This document shows positions 1-7,236 of a stretch of 23,348 nt of DNA, piece by piece; the stretch's first letter is position 1; every line of letters begins with the position of its first letter. The notes below the pieces were generated by a model. That model did no database searches. It saw only the letters and a program-made list of their open reading frames with translations, and had not been told where the DNA came from. Source of the stretch: Burkholderiaceae bacterium (GTDB lineage: Bacteria > Pseudomonadota > Gammaproteobacteria > Burkholderiales > Burkholderiaceae). The translations under genes were made by a program, and so were the position numbers. Location of the stretch: the NCBI GenBank assembly GCA_947372155.1, contig CANBSM010000008.1, positions 1-23,348 of the forward strand, in the 5' to 3' direction.

Positions 1-16
1 CCAATGCATGCAATCT

Positions 17-375
17 GGGACCGACATGGTTTCGACGTGGATTACAAAGCATCAAGGGCATACCGAGGACCCGTTATCTCGTAAATCAATGGGAATGTAA
101 TAACTGCAAACGACGAACGTTTCGCACTAGCCGCTTAATTGCGGTTGCCCCTGAACTGATTCTCTCTTGGGTCAGCTAGCGCAAGCTAGATCAGGGTCAT
201 ATACAAGAGATAAGATCATTTCATGTCACGGGGAATGATTCGAAAATTTAGTGAATCGTCAGTAAGTAACGTGTCAATCCGTGCCTAACTGATTAAATTA
301 AACGATATGACTAAGTATGTAGAACTTGTTGTAGAGGATTTGCGGACGCGGGTTCGATTCCCGCCGGTTCCACCA
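17..375 (+). ncRNA. ssrA: Transfer-messenger RNA (tmRNA), complete one-piece gene
   Basis: Rescues stalled ribosomes by trans-translation with SmpB and tags the unfinished protein for degradation. The 5' end at 17 (GGGACCG) pairs with CGGTTCC near the 3' end, with one G-U pair, to form the tRNA-like acceptor stem. The gene ends in an encoded CCA at 373-375. The T-arm sequence GGTTCGATTCC lies just before the acceptor strand, and GGTTTCGACG follows the 5' strand, both as in tmRNAs. A resume codon GCA at 106 opens a tag reading frame ending in tandem-Ala plus TAA. Length is about 359 nt, usual for the family. The mRNA-like and tRNA-like parts are in normal order, so this is not a permuted two-piece tmRNA. 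The promoter lies outside the window. Confidence 0.97.
106..138 (+). other. tmRNA proteolysis tag reading frame (A)NDERFALAA
   Basis: GCA resume codon at 106-108, then AAC GAC GAA CGT TTC GCA CTA GCC GCT and a TAA stop at 136-138. The encoded tag is ANDERFALAA. It begins with the near-universal AND and ends in the ALAA degron recognised by ClpXP/ClpAP. The ERF interior is of the type known from betaproteobacteria such as Bordetella. Confidence 0.95.
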
Positions 376-392
376 TTTTGAAGTAACAGTTA

Positions 393-419
393 AACGCCGC
401 CCACCAGGGTGGCGTTTTT
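393..419 (+). terminator. Rho-independent terminator of ssrA
   Basis: A 10-bp stem, AACGCCGCCC (393-402) with GGGTGGCGTT (407-416, one G-U pair), closes a 4-nt ACCA loop and runs into TTTTTCTTTC. It lies 18 nt after the tmRNA CCA end and 28 nt before the stop end of the converging receptor gene. Confidence 0.9.
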
Positions 420-446
420 CTTTCATTCAGAAATCAATCCTTCACA

Positions 447-2525
447 TTAGTTGAGCTGATAACTCATGCCGGCCTGGAAATTGAGTGGTGCTCCAGCAAA
501 GATTCCATCTGGACTACGGCTGGATATATATCTTCTATTCAATACATTATTAATGACTCCAAACAGTTTCCAATCTTTGTTGATGGCATAGTTTGCGCTC
601 CAATTGACTGTTGTAAAAGCAGGAACCTCACCTAAAGTACCAATGGCATTTTGCACAACTGTATTTGCTGAATCTGCATATTGAGTAGAAACATAATTTA
701 GGCTAACCAAAGTATTGAAGCCACTCTTTTCATAGCTAACGCCAAGATTAGAGGTTAATTTAGGCGTGTATGGAATGCGGTTGCCATCCCTGCCTAGGGA
801 GCTTGTGCCAATAAACTTAGCTACTGGGATGTATGTGGCATTACCGCTAATACCCCAACCTCTGCCTAGCGCATAACCCAAAGAAAGCTCGGCGCCTTGA
901 TGCAAACTTTTACCTCCATTGGCTTTAGAAATTCCTGCAGCCAAACTCTGATTCACAATTTGATTACTGAAGTTCATGCTAAAAATTGCTGAATCGTAAG
1001 CAAAGCTGCCTGACTTACCACGCAGACCTAGCTCCGCATTCGTTGAACGTTCTGGTGCTAGCTGCTGATCAACTCCCTTGTCATCAATTGCGGTGGCTAA
1101 TTGCGCCGGTGCAAAACCTTTATAAACACTGCCGTATAGCTGGGCCTGAGGAATGAGTTGCCAGGTAGCCCCAATTTGCGGAATCGTTTCTACATTTTTA
1201 GCGCTGCCAGCTTTACCAGTAATGACATTTGAACGGGTTTGGTTGTAACTTTCGACCCGCACCCCTGGAATGAGGGCAAAGTCTTTGCTTAACAAGAAAC
1301 GATTTTGCGCATAAACCGCCACTGAATTAGCCTTGTTATCCTCCTGTGAAGCAAGTCGTCCAGAATAAGCCAAGTTTTTTGAACTCACCAACTGATTAAT
1401 TTGAGACTCGGTATGCATACGCACGCCAAACTCTGCTTCATTAGAAATGCCCAAAGCCTTATAGGCATGGCTCACCCGAGAATCAATGCCCAACATTTGA
1501 AACTCTCGATTCCGTCCAGTCAGACAGTCAGCGCCCTGATTGCAGGTCTTAAAAACAGTCGAATCTTGTGTGCGCTTAACGATATTTTGCCGCCAATAAT
1601 CTCTAGACAATCTGCTCCAATACATCAAGGTATTGATTTTGGTATCCGGGCTAATTTCTATAGCGTGATTGAGATCTACTGCATTTCTTTGGGTAATGAA
1701 GCGATCATTAGGTGCTGGATTATCTGTTGAGTGCGCGCTGTACTGATTTGGGCGAAGGCCTACATACGAGGTGTTGATATTGTTATCGTAATGGGTGTAC
1801 TTCAGACTTAACCACTGATTTTGCGCAATCTCCATTCCGCCCTTCATTAAGATGTCGTACATCTTAAATCCATTGCCCCGGTATCCATTGGACTCGGATT
1901 GAATGAAATTAATCCCGCCGATTGCACCATTTGATGAGGATTTTCCTCCCGCCTCAATCTCTGCCAAGTGATATCCATAGTTACCCACTTTGCCGGTTAA
2001 CTTAAACCCAGGGGATATTGTTTTACTGAGGTAGTTCACTACCCCACCAATATTGGATGGGCCGTACTTAAGGCCTGAGGCACCCTTTAACAGCTCAATC
2101 CCTCCAATTTGCTCTACCGGCGGGCTGTAATAGGAAGCATTAGAAATAAAAAGGCTTGGTTGAATCGGGGCGCCATCCTCTAGCAGGAGAACCTTTGAAC
2201 TGCGACTTGGATTTAAACCCCGAATGCCGATATTTGGAATAGACCCTAAGCCACCCTCATCCCCACGAACATTAACGCCGGGAACCGTCTTTAATACATC
2301 TTGTAGCGACTGGGGTTGCAGCTCATCCATCCTCTTTTGATTAATGACATCAACCGTGCCAGGAATTTTATTCAGAGCATTCTCTTCGCGACCAACAATA
2401 TCAATTCTGGGTAACTCAATATCTTGAGCATTAGCCCAAACCGAAAAAGAACTGCCACATAACAATGCAAGCGATGAAAACCAGGCCAACTTATTTCGAG
2501 GACGAAAAACTTCTTGATGCTTCAT
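447..2525 (-). CDS. TonB-dependent outer-membrane receptor (FecA-like), iron or heme uptake
   Basis: A 692-aa outer-membrane active transporter for an iron chelate or heme. The N-terminus is a signal peptide (residues 1-33, cleavage near ANA|QD). A TonB-box-like PRIDIVG follows at 39-45. The plug domain lies at about 50-170 (SLQDVLKTVPGVNV, IRGLNPSRSS, EQIGGIELLKGASGLKYG), and the rest is a beta-barrel rich in alternating aromatic strands. Overall style resembles the FecA group (COG4772). A GFAPAQ segment faintly recalls the FRAP element of heme receptors, but no clear FRAP/NPNL pair was found, so the ligand is open. It is the last gene of a tonB-hemP-receptor operon, and hemP argues for heme. 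A GGAG sits about 7 nt before ATG. The protein ends in Leu-Asn rather than the C-terminal Phe common in outer-membrane barrels. Confidence 0.9.
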   Translation of the reverse strand: MKHQEVFRPRNKLAWFSSLALLCGSSFSVWANAQDIELPRIDIVGREENALNKIPGTVDVINQKRMDELQPQSLQDVLKTVPGVNVRGDEGGLGSIPNIGIRGLNPSRSSKVLLLEDGAPIQPSLFISNASYYSPPVEQIGGIELLKGASGLKYGPSNIGGVVNYLSKTISPGFKLTGKVGNYGYHLAEIEAGGKSSSNGAIGGINFIQSESNGYRGNGFKMYDILMKGGMEIAQNQWLSLKYTHYDNNINTSYVGLRPNQYSAHSTDNPAPNDRFITQRNAVDLNHAIEISPDTKINTLMYWSRLSRDYWRQNIVKRTQDSTVFKTCNQGADCLTGRNREFQMLGIDSRVSHAYKALGISNEAEFGVRMHTESQINQLVSSKNLAYSGRLASQEDNKANSVAVYAQNRFLLSKDFALIPGVRVESYNQTRSNVITGKAGSAKNVETIPQIGATWQLIPQAQLYGSVYKGFAPAQLATAIDDKGVDQQLAPERSTNAELGLRGKSGSFAYDSAIFSMNFSNQIVNQSLAAGISKANGGKSLHQGAELSLGYALGRGWGISGNATYIPVAKFIGTSSLGRDGNRIPYTPKLTSNLGVSYEKSGFNTLVSLNYVSTQYADSANTVVQNAIGTLGEVPAFTTVNWSANYAINKDWKLFGVINNVLNRRYISSRSPDGIFAGAPLNFQAGMSYQLN

Positions 2526-2609
2526 ATGCCATCTCCAGTGATAAAAACAAAAAATCGCTGGCTATATGCATATGAAAATGCTCTTGCTGGCTAGTAACTT
2601 AATTCATAT

Positions 2610-2789
2610 TTACTTTGTCAGAATGAGTTTTCCTAATTTAGTAATACGTAATTGATAGGTTTCGCCTTCATGCAAAATCAAAACTTGCCTCATTTGACCC
2701 AATAATATTTCGCTTGAAATTACCTTAGGAAAAATGTGGGTCGGTTGAATGTATTTGGGGTGGAACTCTAATGTATTTGCATCGCTCAT
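2610..2789 (-). CDS. hemP: Hemin uptake protein HemP/HmuP family (59 aa)
   Basis: A 59-aa protein starting MSDANTLEFHPKY and ending in the pattern YQLRITKLGKLILTK. The core SSEILLGQ, the VLILHEGE-TYQLRIT stretch and the GKLILTK end match the HemP family (PF10636). Members lie beside heme receptor genes and act in hemin uptake; HmuP of rhizobia activates heme receptor transcription. The ATG is 3 nt after the tonB stop, so the two are translationally linked. An 84-nt gap separates it from the receptor start. That gap carries the octamer GCTGGCTA twice (2557-2564 and 2586-2593) and a palindrome ATATGCATAT, but no convincing promoter. Family assignment is firm; whether it is regulatory or structural here is not shown by sequence. 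Confidence 0.93.
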   Translation of the reverse strand: MSDANTLEFHPKYIQPTHIFPKVISSEILLGQMRQVLILHEGETYQLRITKLGKLILTK

Positions 2790-2792
2790 GCG

Positions 2793-3356
2793 TTAGCCCT
2801 CCAAGGTAAATTGAATGGGTGTTTGAAAGCACTGTGAAGAATGCCCCATCAAATTGACTGCAATTGGTGCAAATCTCCACTGCGATAAGGTGGTCAGTGC
2901 TGAGCGGTCTAAACCTGCATAGCCTGAGCTCTTAGTGATTCCAACTTCTTGCACAAGACCGTACTCACTTACGCATAATCTTGCAACGACTAAACCCTGC
3001 TCTTTAAGCTGTCTGCTAGCTAGCGGGTAATGGGGTTTAGGGCTATGTATAACCTGCCTGGCTGAGCCTCCCCCTAAGTCACCAGCCCCATTGCTATCAC
3101 TATTAACATGGGATTCATCTGCGGCGCTAGAGCTATTGAGGGCATTATTGAACAGCATCCCTCTTGGGGGTGTGACCAATGATTTTTGTCTACTCGATGG
3201 CAGGGTACTTTTACCCACTAGACTCACCAGCAACGTATCCTGTGCGGATGATTTTGCCCCTACATAGGATCCCGATAACAGCATCAGTAGAGCCATATGA
3301 GAGATCGCTACACCCAAAATAAGCAATCCATTTCTAGGAAATACACCAGAAAGCAA
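2793..3356 (-). CDS. tonB: Energy transducer TonB (short form)
   Basis: A 187-aa inner-membrane anchored protein that passes proton-motive energy to TonB-dependent receptors. A single membrane segment spans about residues 10-30 and contains Ser19-His20, matching the His20 that couples E. coli TonB to ExbB/ExbD. The periplasmic linker (35-100) is Ser/Gly-rich and not the usual Pro-Lys repeat. The C-terminal TonB domain (about 104-187) shows PHYP, GLVVARLCVSEYG, SSGYAGLDRSAL and WRFAP; Cys128 and Cys176 could pair. The start is TTG at 3356. AAGGA sits about 6 nt upstream, an in-frame TAA lies four codons before it, and the nearby ATG (GGATGTCA) reads into a stop after eight codons. No exbB/exbD lies in the window, so shared components are needed. 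First gene of the hemP operon. Confidence 0.92.
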   Translation of the reverse strand: MLSGVFPRNGLLILGVAISHMALLMLLSGSYVGAKSSAQDTLLVSLVGKSTLPSSRQKSLVTPPRGMLFNNALNSSSAADESHVNSDSNGAGDLGGGSARQVIHSPKPHYPLASRQLKEQGLVVARLCVSEYGLVQEVGITKSSGYAGLDRSALTTLSQWRFAPIAVNLMGHSSQCFQTPIQFTLEG

Positions 3357-3374
3357 ATGACATCCTTAAAATAT

Positions 3375-3390
3375 AAATGAGAAAAACTAT
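3375..3390 (-). promoter_or_regulatory. Possible Fur-box-like site in the tonB promoter
   Basis: The plus strand reads AAATGAGAAAAACTAT about 20-35 nt before the tonB TTG. The left half (AAATGAGAA) agrees well with a Fur half-site; the right half is degenerate. The iron/heme operon context is the main support. The weaker half makes this a guess. Confidence 0.3.
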
Positions 3391-3394
3391 AGTC

Positions 3395-3422
3395 AACTTA
3401 CTGAAAAAACGTGTAGTAAGTT
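3395..3422. repeat. 8-bp inverted repeat upstream of tonB, candidate operator
   Basis: AACTTACT (3395-3402) and AGTAAGTT (3415-3422) form a perfect inverted repeat with a 12-bp spacer, 39-66 nt upstream of the tonB start. On the minus strand the element is followed by TTGACT, a possible -35, about 17 nt before TATTTT. The centre-to-centre spacing of the arms (20 bp, about two helical turns) suits a dimeric DNA-binding protein. No T-tract follows, so a terminator is less likely. Confidence 0.4.
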
Positions 3423-3515
3423 AACGATTTCTTTCAATGATTTTAAGGATGATGCTGTTGATTAACAACCCTGATCCCAATGGGGGCGAGGCTTGTAGGG
3501 CTATTGAATGTGTTA

Positions 3516-4688
3516 CTACTTTTTAGTCAATCGCCAAAGTGAAGTAACTTCTTTTGATCGTGCTGCATGCAATGCATCTGTTTTATCAAATACTTTTTGA
3601 TGAGTTGGCTTAGTATCCAAACGTGCAATGACTTTTAAGTCTGATTGCTCCATCCAACCCAGCAGCTCTTCTCTTGTTCTTAATCCCAAATGCTCCGCTA
3701 AGTCAGAAAGAATGAGCCAACCCTCACCATTTGGTATTAGATGATCTTTTAAGCCACTCAAGAATCCCTTCAGCATCTGACTCTCAGGGTCATATACTGC
3801 GTGCTCTAGCAGGGAGCTTGGTCTCGCAGGTAACCACGGTGGATTACAAACGACCAGCGCAGCTTTACCTTCAGGGTAAAGATTAGTTTTATGAATTTCA
3901 ATCTGAGTATTTAGGTTTAGTTGATTGACGTTATCCTGGGCGCAAGCAATCGCTCGATCACTTAAATCGGTCGCAACAATCTTCTGAATATCTCGCAGAG
4001 CTAAAACAACAGCTAACACTCCAGTGCCCGTACCAACATCAAAAGCTATAGAGCTTTGTTTGATTGCTTCTGGTAACGGTGCTTTCAGCACTAAATCAAT
4101 GTATTCACTGCGTACCGGAGAGAACACACCATAGTGCGGATGAATTCGGACTTCCTCATCATCTCTAGTCAGAATTTGGACGCCCGTCTTACGCCACTCA
4201 TGGGCACTAATAACCCCAAGTAATTCACGTAAGGAAATAACATAGGAATTTTCTTGTGCTCCATAAGCTTCAAGGCAGGCCTGCGCTACATCTGGCGCGC
4301 GTCTTAAGGATATCGTATGGTTGGCGTTCACCTGGATGAGAACCATACCCAAAATACGTGCGCGCTGCGATTGGGCAAGGCGATGCAGATTGAATGTATC
4401 TAAGGGGCTTTTGAATTTCTCTTTAGTAATTCTGTCAGCTCTAGAGGCTTTCTTGGAGGGCTTATCCACCCTTCTCACTAAAGCCTGCAAGAGTTGTCTT
4501 GCATTCTGAAAATCACCCTGATAAAGCATCGCCGTGCCCTCACAAGCCAAGCGATAAGCAATATCCGCGGTCAGCGTGTCATCAGCGATCTGAATCTTTT
4601 TATGAGGAGCAATGCCATTTTCAGAATGCCACTGAGCGCTGTGGGCCTGTCCGCCATCTTCCCACTCAAGAATTGTTAATTGAGTCAC
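3516..4688 (-). CDS. Class I SAM-dependent methyltransferase (NPPW type)
   Basis: A 390-aa protein with a Rossmann methyltransferase domain from about residue 185 to the end. Motif I is DVGTGTG (217-223) for S-adenosylmethionine binding, an acidic residue follows strand 2 (Asp241), and motif IV is NPPW (282-285). The GVFSPVRSEYIDLVL stretch (187-201) before motif I resembles PrmC/HemK and RsmC enzymes that methylate Gln, N6-adenine or guanine. The N-terminal 160 residues are helical without a recognised fold, so the substrate is unknown. The GTG start at 4688 directly follows the TAG stop of the pirin gene in the same frame; no ATG exists until residue 54, which would lose the TLTADIAYRLACEG block. 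Last gene of the Bug-CMD-pirin operon; no hairpin terminator is evident after it. Confidence 0.85.
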   Translation of the reverse strand: MTQLTILEWEDGGQAHSAQWHSENGIAPHKKIQIADDTLTADIAYRLACEGTAMLYQGDFQNARQLLQALVRRVDKPSKKASRADRITKEKFKSPLDTFNLHRLAQSQRARILGMVLIQVNANHTISLRRAPDVAQACLEAYGAQENSYVISLRELLGVISAHEWRKTGVQILTRDDEEVRIHPHYGVFSPVRSEYIDLVLKAPLPEAIKQSSIAFDVGTGTGVLAVVLALRDIQKIVATDLSDRAIACAQDNVNQLNLNTQIEIHKTNLYPEGKAALVVCNPPWLPARPSSLLEHAVYDPESQMLKGFLSGLKDHLIPNGEGWLILSDLAEHLGLRTREELLGWMEQSDLKVIARLDTKPTHQKVFDKTDALHAARSKEVTSLWRLTKK

Positions 4689-5540
4689 CTAGGAAACCAC
4701 AAACCAATTATTTTGATAGTCATCTATAGCTTGTTCAATCTCTGCACGGGTATTCATTACAAATGGGCCATACTGAACGATCGGCTCATGTAGCGGTAAT
4801 GCTGCTAGCACGATGAACTGTGCCCCTAGTTCACCAGACTTCACCTTTAAGCGATCCCCATCCCCAAGAACAATGACCGCATGCTTTGGGGCCGGCATCA
4901 TTGGTCCGCCTATTTCCAACTCACCTTCATATAGGTAAACAAATGCATTGAGCTCTTTTGGAATATGGTGCTCGAACTCCCCATGAGGTGGTAAATGCAC
5001 ATCCAAAAATAGGGGTGCAGTGGTAATTCCTTGAATCGGGCCTTGAACTTCTTTGCCATCATCATATGTGCCTGCAATAACCTTCACTGAGCCACCATTT
5101 ACCAAAGTCACCTTTGGAATATCTTCAACCTGGATATCTTTATAGCCAGCCGCCTTCATCTTTTCTTTAGCGGGCAAGTTGATCCACAACTGAAAGCCGC
5201 GCATGGCACCGCTCACTTGCTGTGGCATCTCCGAGTGAATAATGCCTCGCCCTGCAGTCATCCATTGCACGCCACCCGTCTTTAGGTGGCCCTGATTACC
5301 CAAATGATCTTCATGGAGCATATGACCTTCCAGCATATAGGTCACCGTCTCAAAACCTCGATGAGGGTGAGCTGGAAATCCCGCTACGTAATCATTCGGA
5401 TCGTTAGAAGAAAACTCATCGAGCATCAAAAAAGGATCTAGCCTGACTTGATTTTGACCGCCAAGACTACGGCGCAGCTTCACGCCCGCACCATCAGAGG
5501 TAGCAATGCCGGGAATGATGGTTTGGATGTTACGAATCAT
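4689..5540 (-). CDS. Pirin family protein (bicupin)
   Basis: A 283-aa pirin-like cupin. The N-terminal cupin keeps the metal ligands of human pirin: His58, His60 (FPAHPHRGFET), His102 and Glu104 (GRGIIHSEMP). The second cupin (about 165-270) is degenerate, as usual. Length matches the family (about 280-300). Known pirins include quercetin 2,3-dioxygenases and iron-dependent regulators; substrate or partner cannot be read from sequence. The ATG is 20 nt after the stop of the upstream CMD-like gene, and the TAG stop abuts the methyltransferase GTG. Co-transcription with a carboxymuconolactone-decarboxylase-like protein hints at oxidative or aromatic-compound metabolism, which is inference. Confidence 0.92.
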   Translation of the reverse strand: MIRNIQTIIPGIATSDGAGVKLRRSLGGQNQVRLDPFLMLDEFSSNDPNDYVAGFPAHPHRGFETVTYMLEGHMLHEDHLGNQGHLKTGGVQWMTAGRGIIHSEMPQQVSGAMRGFQLWINLPAKEKMKAAGYKDIQVEDIPKVTLVNGGSVKVIAGTYDDGKEVQGPIQGITTAPLFLDVHLPPHGEFEHHIPKELNAFVYLYEGELEIGGPMMPAPKHAVIVLGDGDRLKVKSGELGAQFIVLAALPLHEPIVQYGPFVMNTRAEIEQAIDDYQNNWFVVS

Positions 5541-5560
5541 GCTTATAGGTGTTTCTTCTT

Positions 5561-6112
5561 TTAGGCTGGAGGATGATCTTCGGGATTAACATCACAAGCA
5601 ATCAAGAAACGAGACACCATGTTGTAAGCAGCAATCACCGTTACCAGTTCAACCGTGTCTGTGCTACCCAGCGCTTTTTGTAAACGCTTCATCAACTCAG
5701 GATCTACCTTGATATTGCGCGTCATTTGAAAAGTGAGCTCAGCGGCATCGTTTTCTACTGGAGAGTACAAGTCTTTTGGGAAGCTCGGCTGCCCAATCAA
5801 ACGCAAACCTTGTACTTGCTCTTCTGTGCCACCGGCTTTCTTAAATGGAGGGGCATGATGAAAGAATTCATACTCAGCACCATTCAACACAGCCACGCCA
5901 CACATGGCCAACTCACGCAGCTTTGGATTCAATGAGAGGTTATTGCGAATTTCCCCAATGAAATGGTTCCAGCCCTCTGCAATAGGAACGCTATGCAAGA
6001 GCATGCGGTCTAAATTAATGAACTGACCGCCGCGCCTCTTGCGAATTGCAGCAACTAGTTCAGCTGGCTCTGCCAAATCCATCGGCTGATACGGAATTAA
6101 ACGTTCTGACAT
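5561..6112 (-). CDS. Carboxymuconolactone decarboxylase (CMD) family protein
   Basis: A 183-aa soluble all-alpha protein of the CMD/AhpD superfamily. The core motif RELAMCGVAVLNGAEYEFFHH (66-86) carries the Glu67, Cys71 and His85/His86 positions of this family. The AhpD-type CxxC redox pair is absent, so alkylhydroperoxidase activity of the AhpD kind is unlikely. It more resembles gamma-carboxymuconolactone decarboxylase-like or uncharacterised CMD proteins. Length fits single-domain members with an N-terminal extension. It sits 22 nt after the Bug gene stop and 20 nt before pirin, so it is part of the same operon. The true substrate is unknown. Confidence 0.87.
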   Translation of the reverse strand: MSERLIPYQPMDLAEPAELVAAIRKRRGGQFINLDRMLLHSVPIAEGWNHFIGEIRNNLSLNPKLRELAMCGVAVLNGAEYEFFHHAPPFKKAGGTEEQVQGLRLIGQPSFPKDLYSPVENDAAELTFQMTRNIKVDPELMKRLQKALGSTDTVELVTVIAAYNMVSRFLIACDVNPEDHPPA

Positions 6113-6134
6113 ATTTACCTTTGATTAAAACTGC

Positions 6135-7148
6135 TTACTGGGCAGTTTCTTTAATATTGTTTTCAATCACAAACTTGCCCCACACTGCAATTTGCTTACC
6201 AATAAAATCCCGCAGGGTTTCAGGAGATCCGCCAACAATCTCAATTCCTTGCGCCTTGAACTTCTCAGCAACTGCTGGTGTCTTTAAAGCCTTATTCAAA
6301 GCTTTGTTCATTGCATCAACGACTGCAGGAGGTGTTTTACCAGGGGCCAATACAGCCCACCATGCTGGAGCACTAAAGCCCGGGAAGCCACTCTCAGAAA
6401 TCGTTGGCACATTCGGCAGAGATGGCGATCTCTTAGCGGTAGTAATCACTAATGGAATCACGCCACCGCTATCAATATGGGGCTTAACTAAAAATTCAGA
6501 GCCAACCGCCAATTCAACTTGACCTCCCAAGACGTCTTGCATCAAAGGGCCGCCGCCACGATAAGGGATATGGTTCCAATCAAAGCCAGCTTGCTTTGCC
6601 AGACGAGCCATTGCTAAGTGACCTAAGCTACCAATGCCAATGGAGCCGTAACTAAATTGCTTGCCTGTTTTGGAAAGATCGACCAATTGCTTAAAGCTGG
6701 TGATGCCCGATTTTTTACTAGCGACCAATACCATCGGTGATGTGCCAACCAAAATGACAGGCGCAATATCTTTAATCGTGTCATAGGGAAGTTTGTCTTT
6801 TAGACTTGGATTCACACCATGGGTATCAAATACCACTGCAAAGGTATAACCATCGGGATCTGAGCGCGTCATTGCCGCGGTACCAATCACACCAGAGGCT
6901 CCACCAACGTTCTCCACAATCACGTTTTGCTTCAACTCTGACTGCAAGGCTGGTGCTAATACACGGGCAACCTGGTCAACTGAGCCGCCCGGCGGAAAGA
7001 CTGCAATCAGGCGAATCGGCTTTTGGGTAGGCCATGTGCCAACACCCGCATTTTGGGCCAAAGCAAAACCGCTAACCCCCAAGACCATCAATGTGGCTAA
7101 TAGACTGTTTTTAAAGGCTCTTTTGGCTATTTTTGCTAACTCCAGCAT
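6135..7148 (-). CDS. Bug-family (TctC-like) periplasmic solute-binding protein
   Basis: A 337-aa periplasmic binding protein of the Bug/TctC family, which bind carboxylates or related small acids. Signal peptide 1-31, cleavage near ALA|QN. Diagnostic blocks are PIRLIAVFPPGGSVDQVAR (44-62), VIVENVGGASGVIG (76-89) and DPDGYTF (98-103). HIPYRGGGPLMQDVLGGQVELAVG and PNVPTISESGFPGF follow in the C-terminal half. AAGGGAGA lies about 7 nt before the ATG. It is first in an operon with CMD-like, pirin and methyltransferase genes and has no TctA/TctB partner, so it is an orphan Bug. An 88-bp intergenic region separates it from divergent trhO. The ligand cannot be inferred. Confidence 0.93.
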   Translation of the reverse strand: MLELAKIAKRAFKNSLLATLMVLGVSGFALAQNAGVGTWPTQKPIRLIAVFPPGGSVDQVARVLAPALQSELKQNVIVENVGGASGVIGTAAMTRSDPDGYTFAVVFDTHGVNPSLKDKLPYDTIKDIAPVILVGTSPMVLVASKKSGITSFKQLVDLSKTGKQFSYGSIGIGSLGHLAMARLAKQAGFDWNHIPYRGGGPLMQDVLGGQVELAVGSEFLVKPHIDSGGVIPLVITTAKRSPSLPNVPTISESGFPGFSAPAWWAVLAPGKTPPAVVDAMNKALNKALKTPAVAEKFKAQGIEIVGGSPETLRDFIGKQIAVWGKFVIENNIKETAQ

Positions 7149-7236
7149 GGATTCATCTCCCTTGAATAAGTCCTCAAGATTAACACCCCCTCAGGCTATT
7201 TGCTCGATAATGCTGTTGTAGCCCAGTGAGAGAAAA

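Noticed and set aside
340..446. Integration (att) site at the tmRNA 3' end
   Set aside because: tmRNA genes are common integration targets, but no integrase and no repeated 3' tmRNA fragment occurs downstream in the window; the 3' end is followed by its own terminator.
3355..3382. ATG start for tonB within GGATGTCA
   Set aside because: That ATG frame reaches a stop after eight codons; the TTG at 3356 is in the TonB frame and has AAGGA at proper distance.
6046..6522. 158-codon plus-strand open frame
   Set aside because: It lies antisense across the CMD-like and Bug genes, both of which have clear family motifs; the translation shows no recognisable domain or ribosome site.
7180..7211. sigma70 promoter for trhO (TTAACA and GATAAT)
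   Set aside because: The spacer would be 20 bp, too long for a confident call; only the -10 is mentioned in the gene entry.
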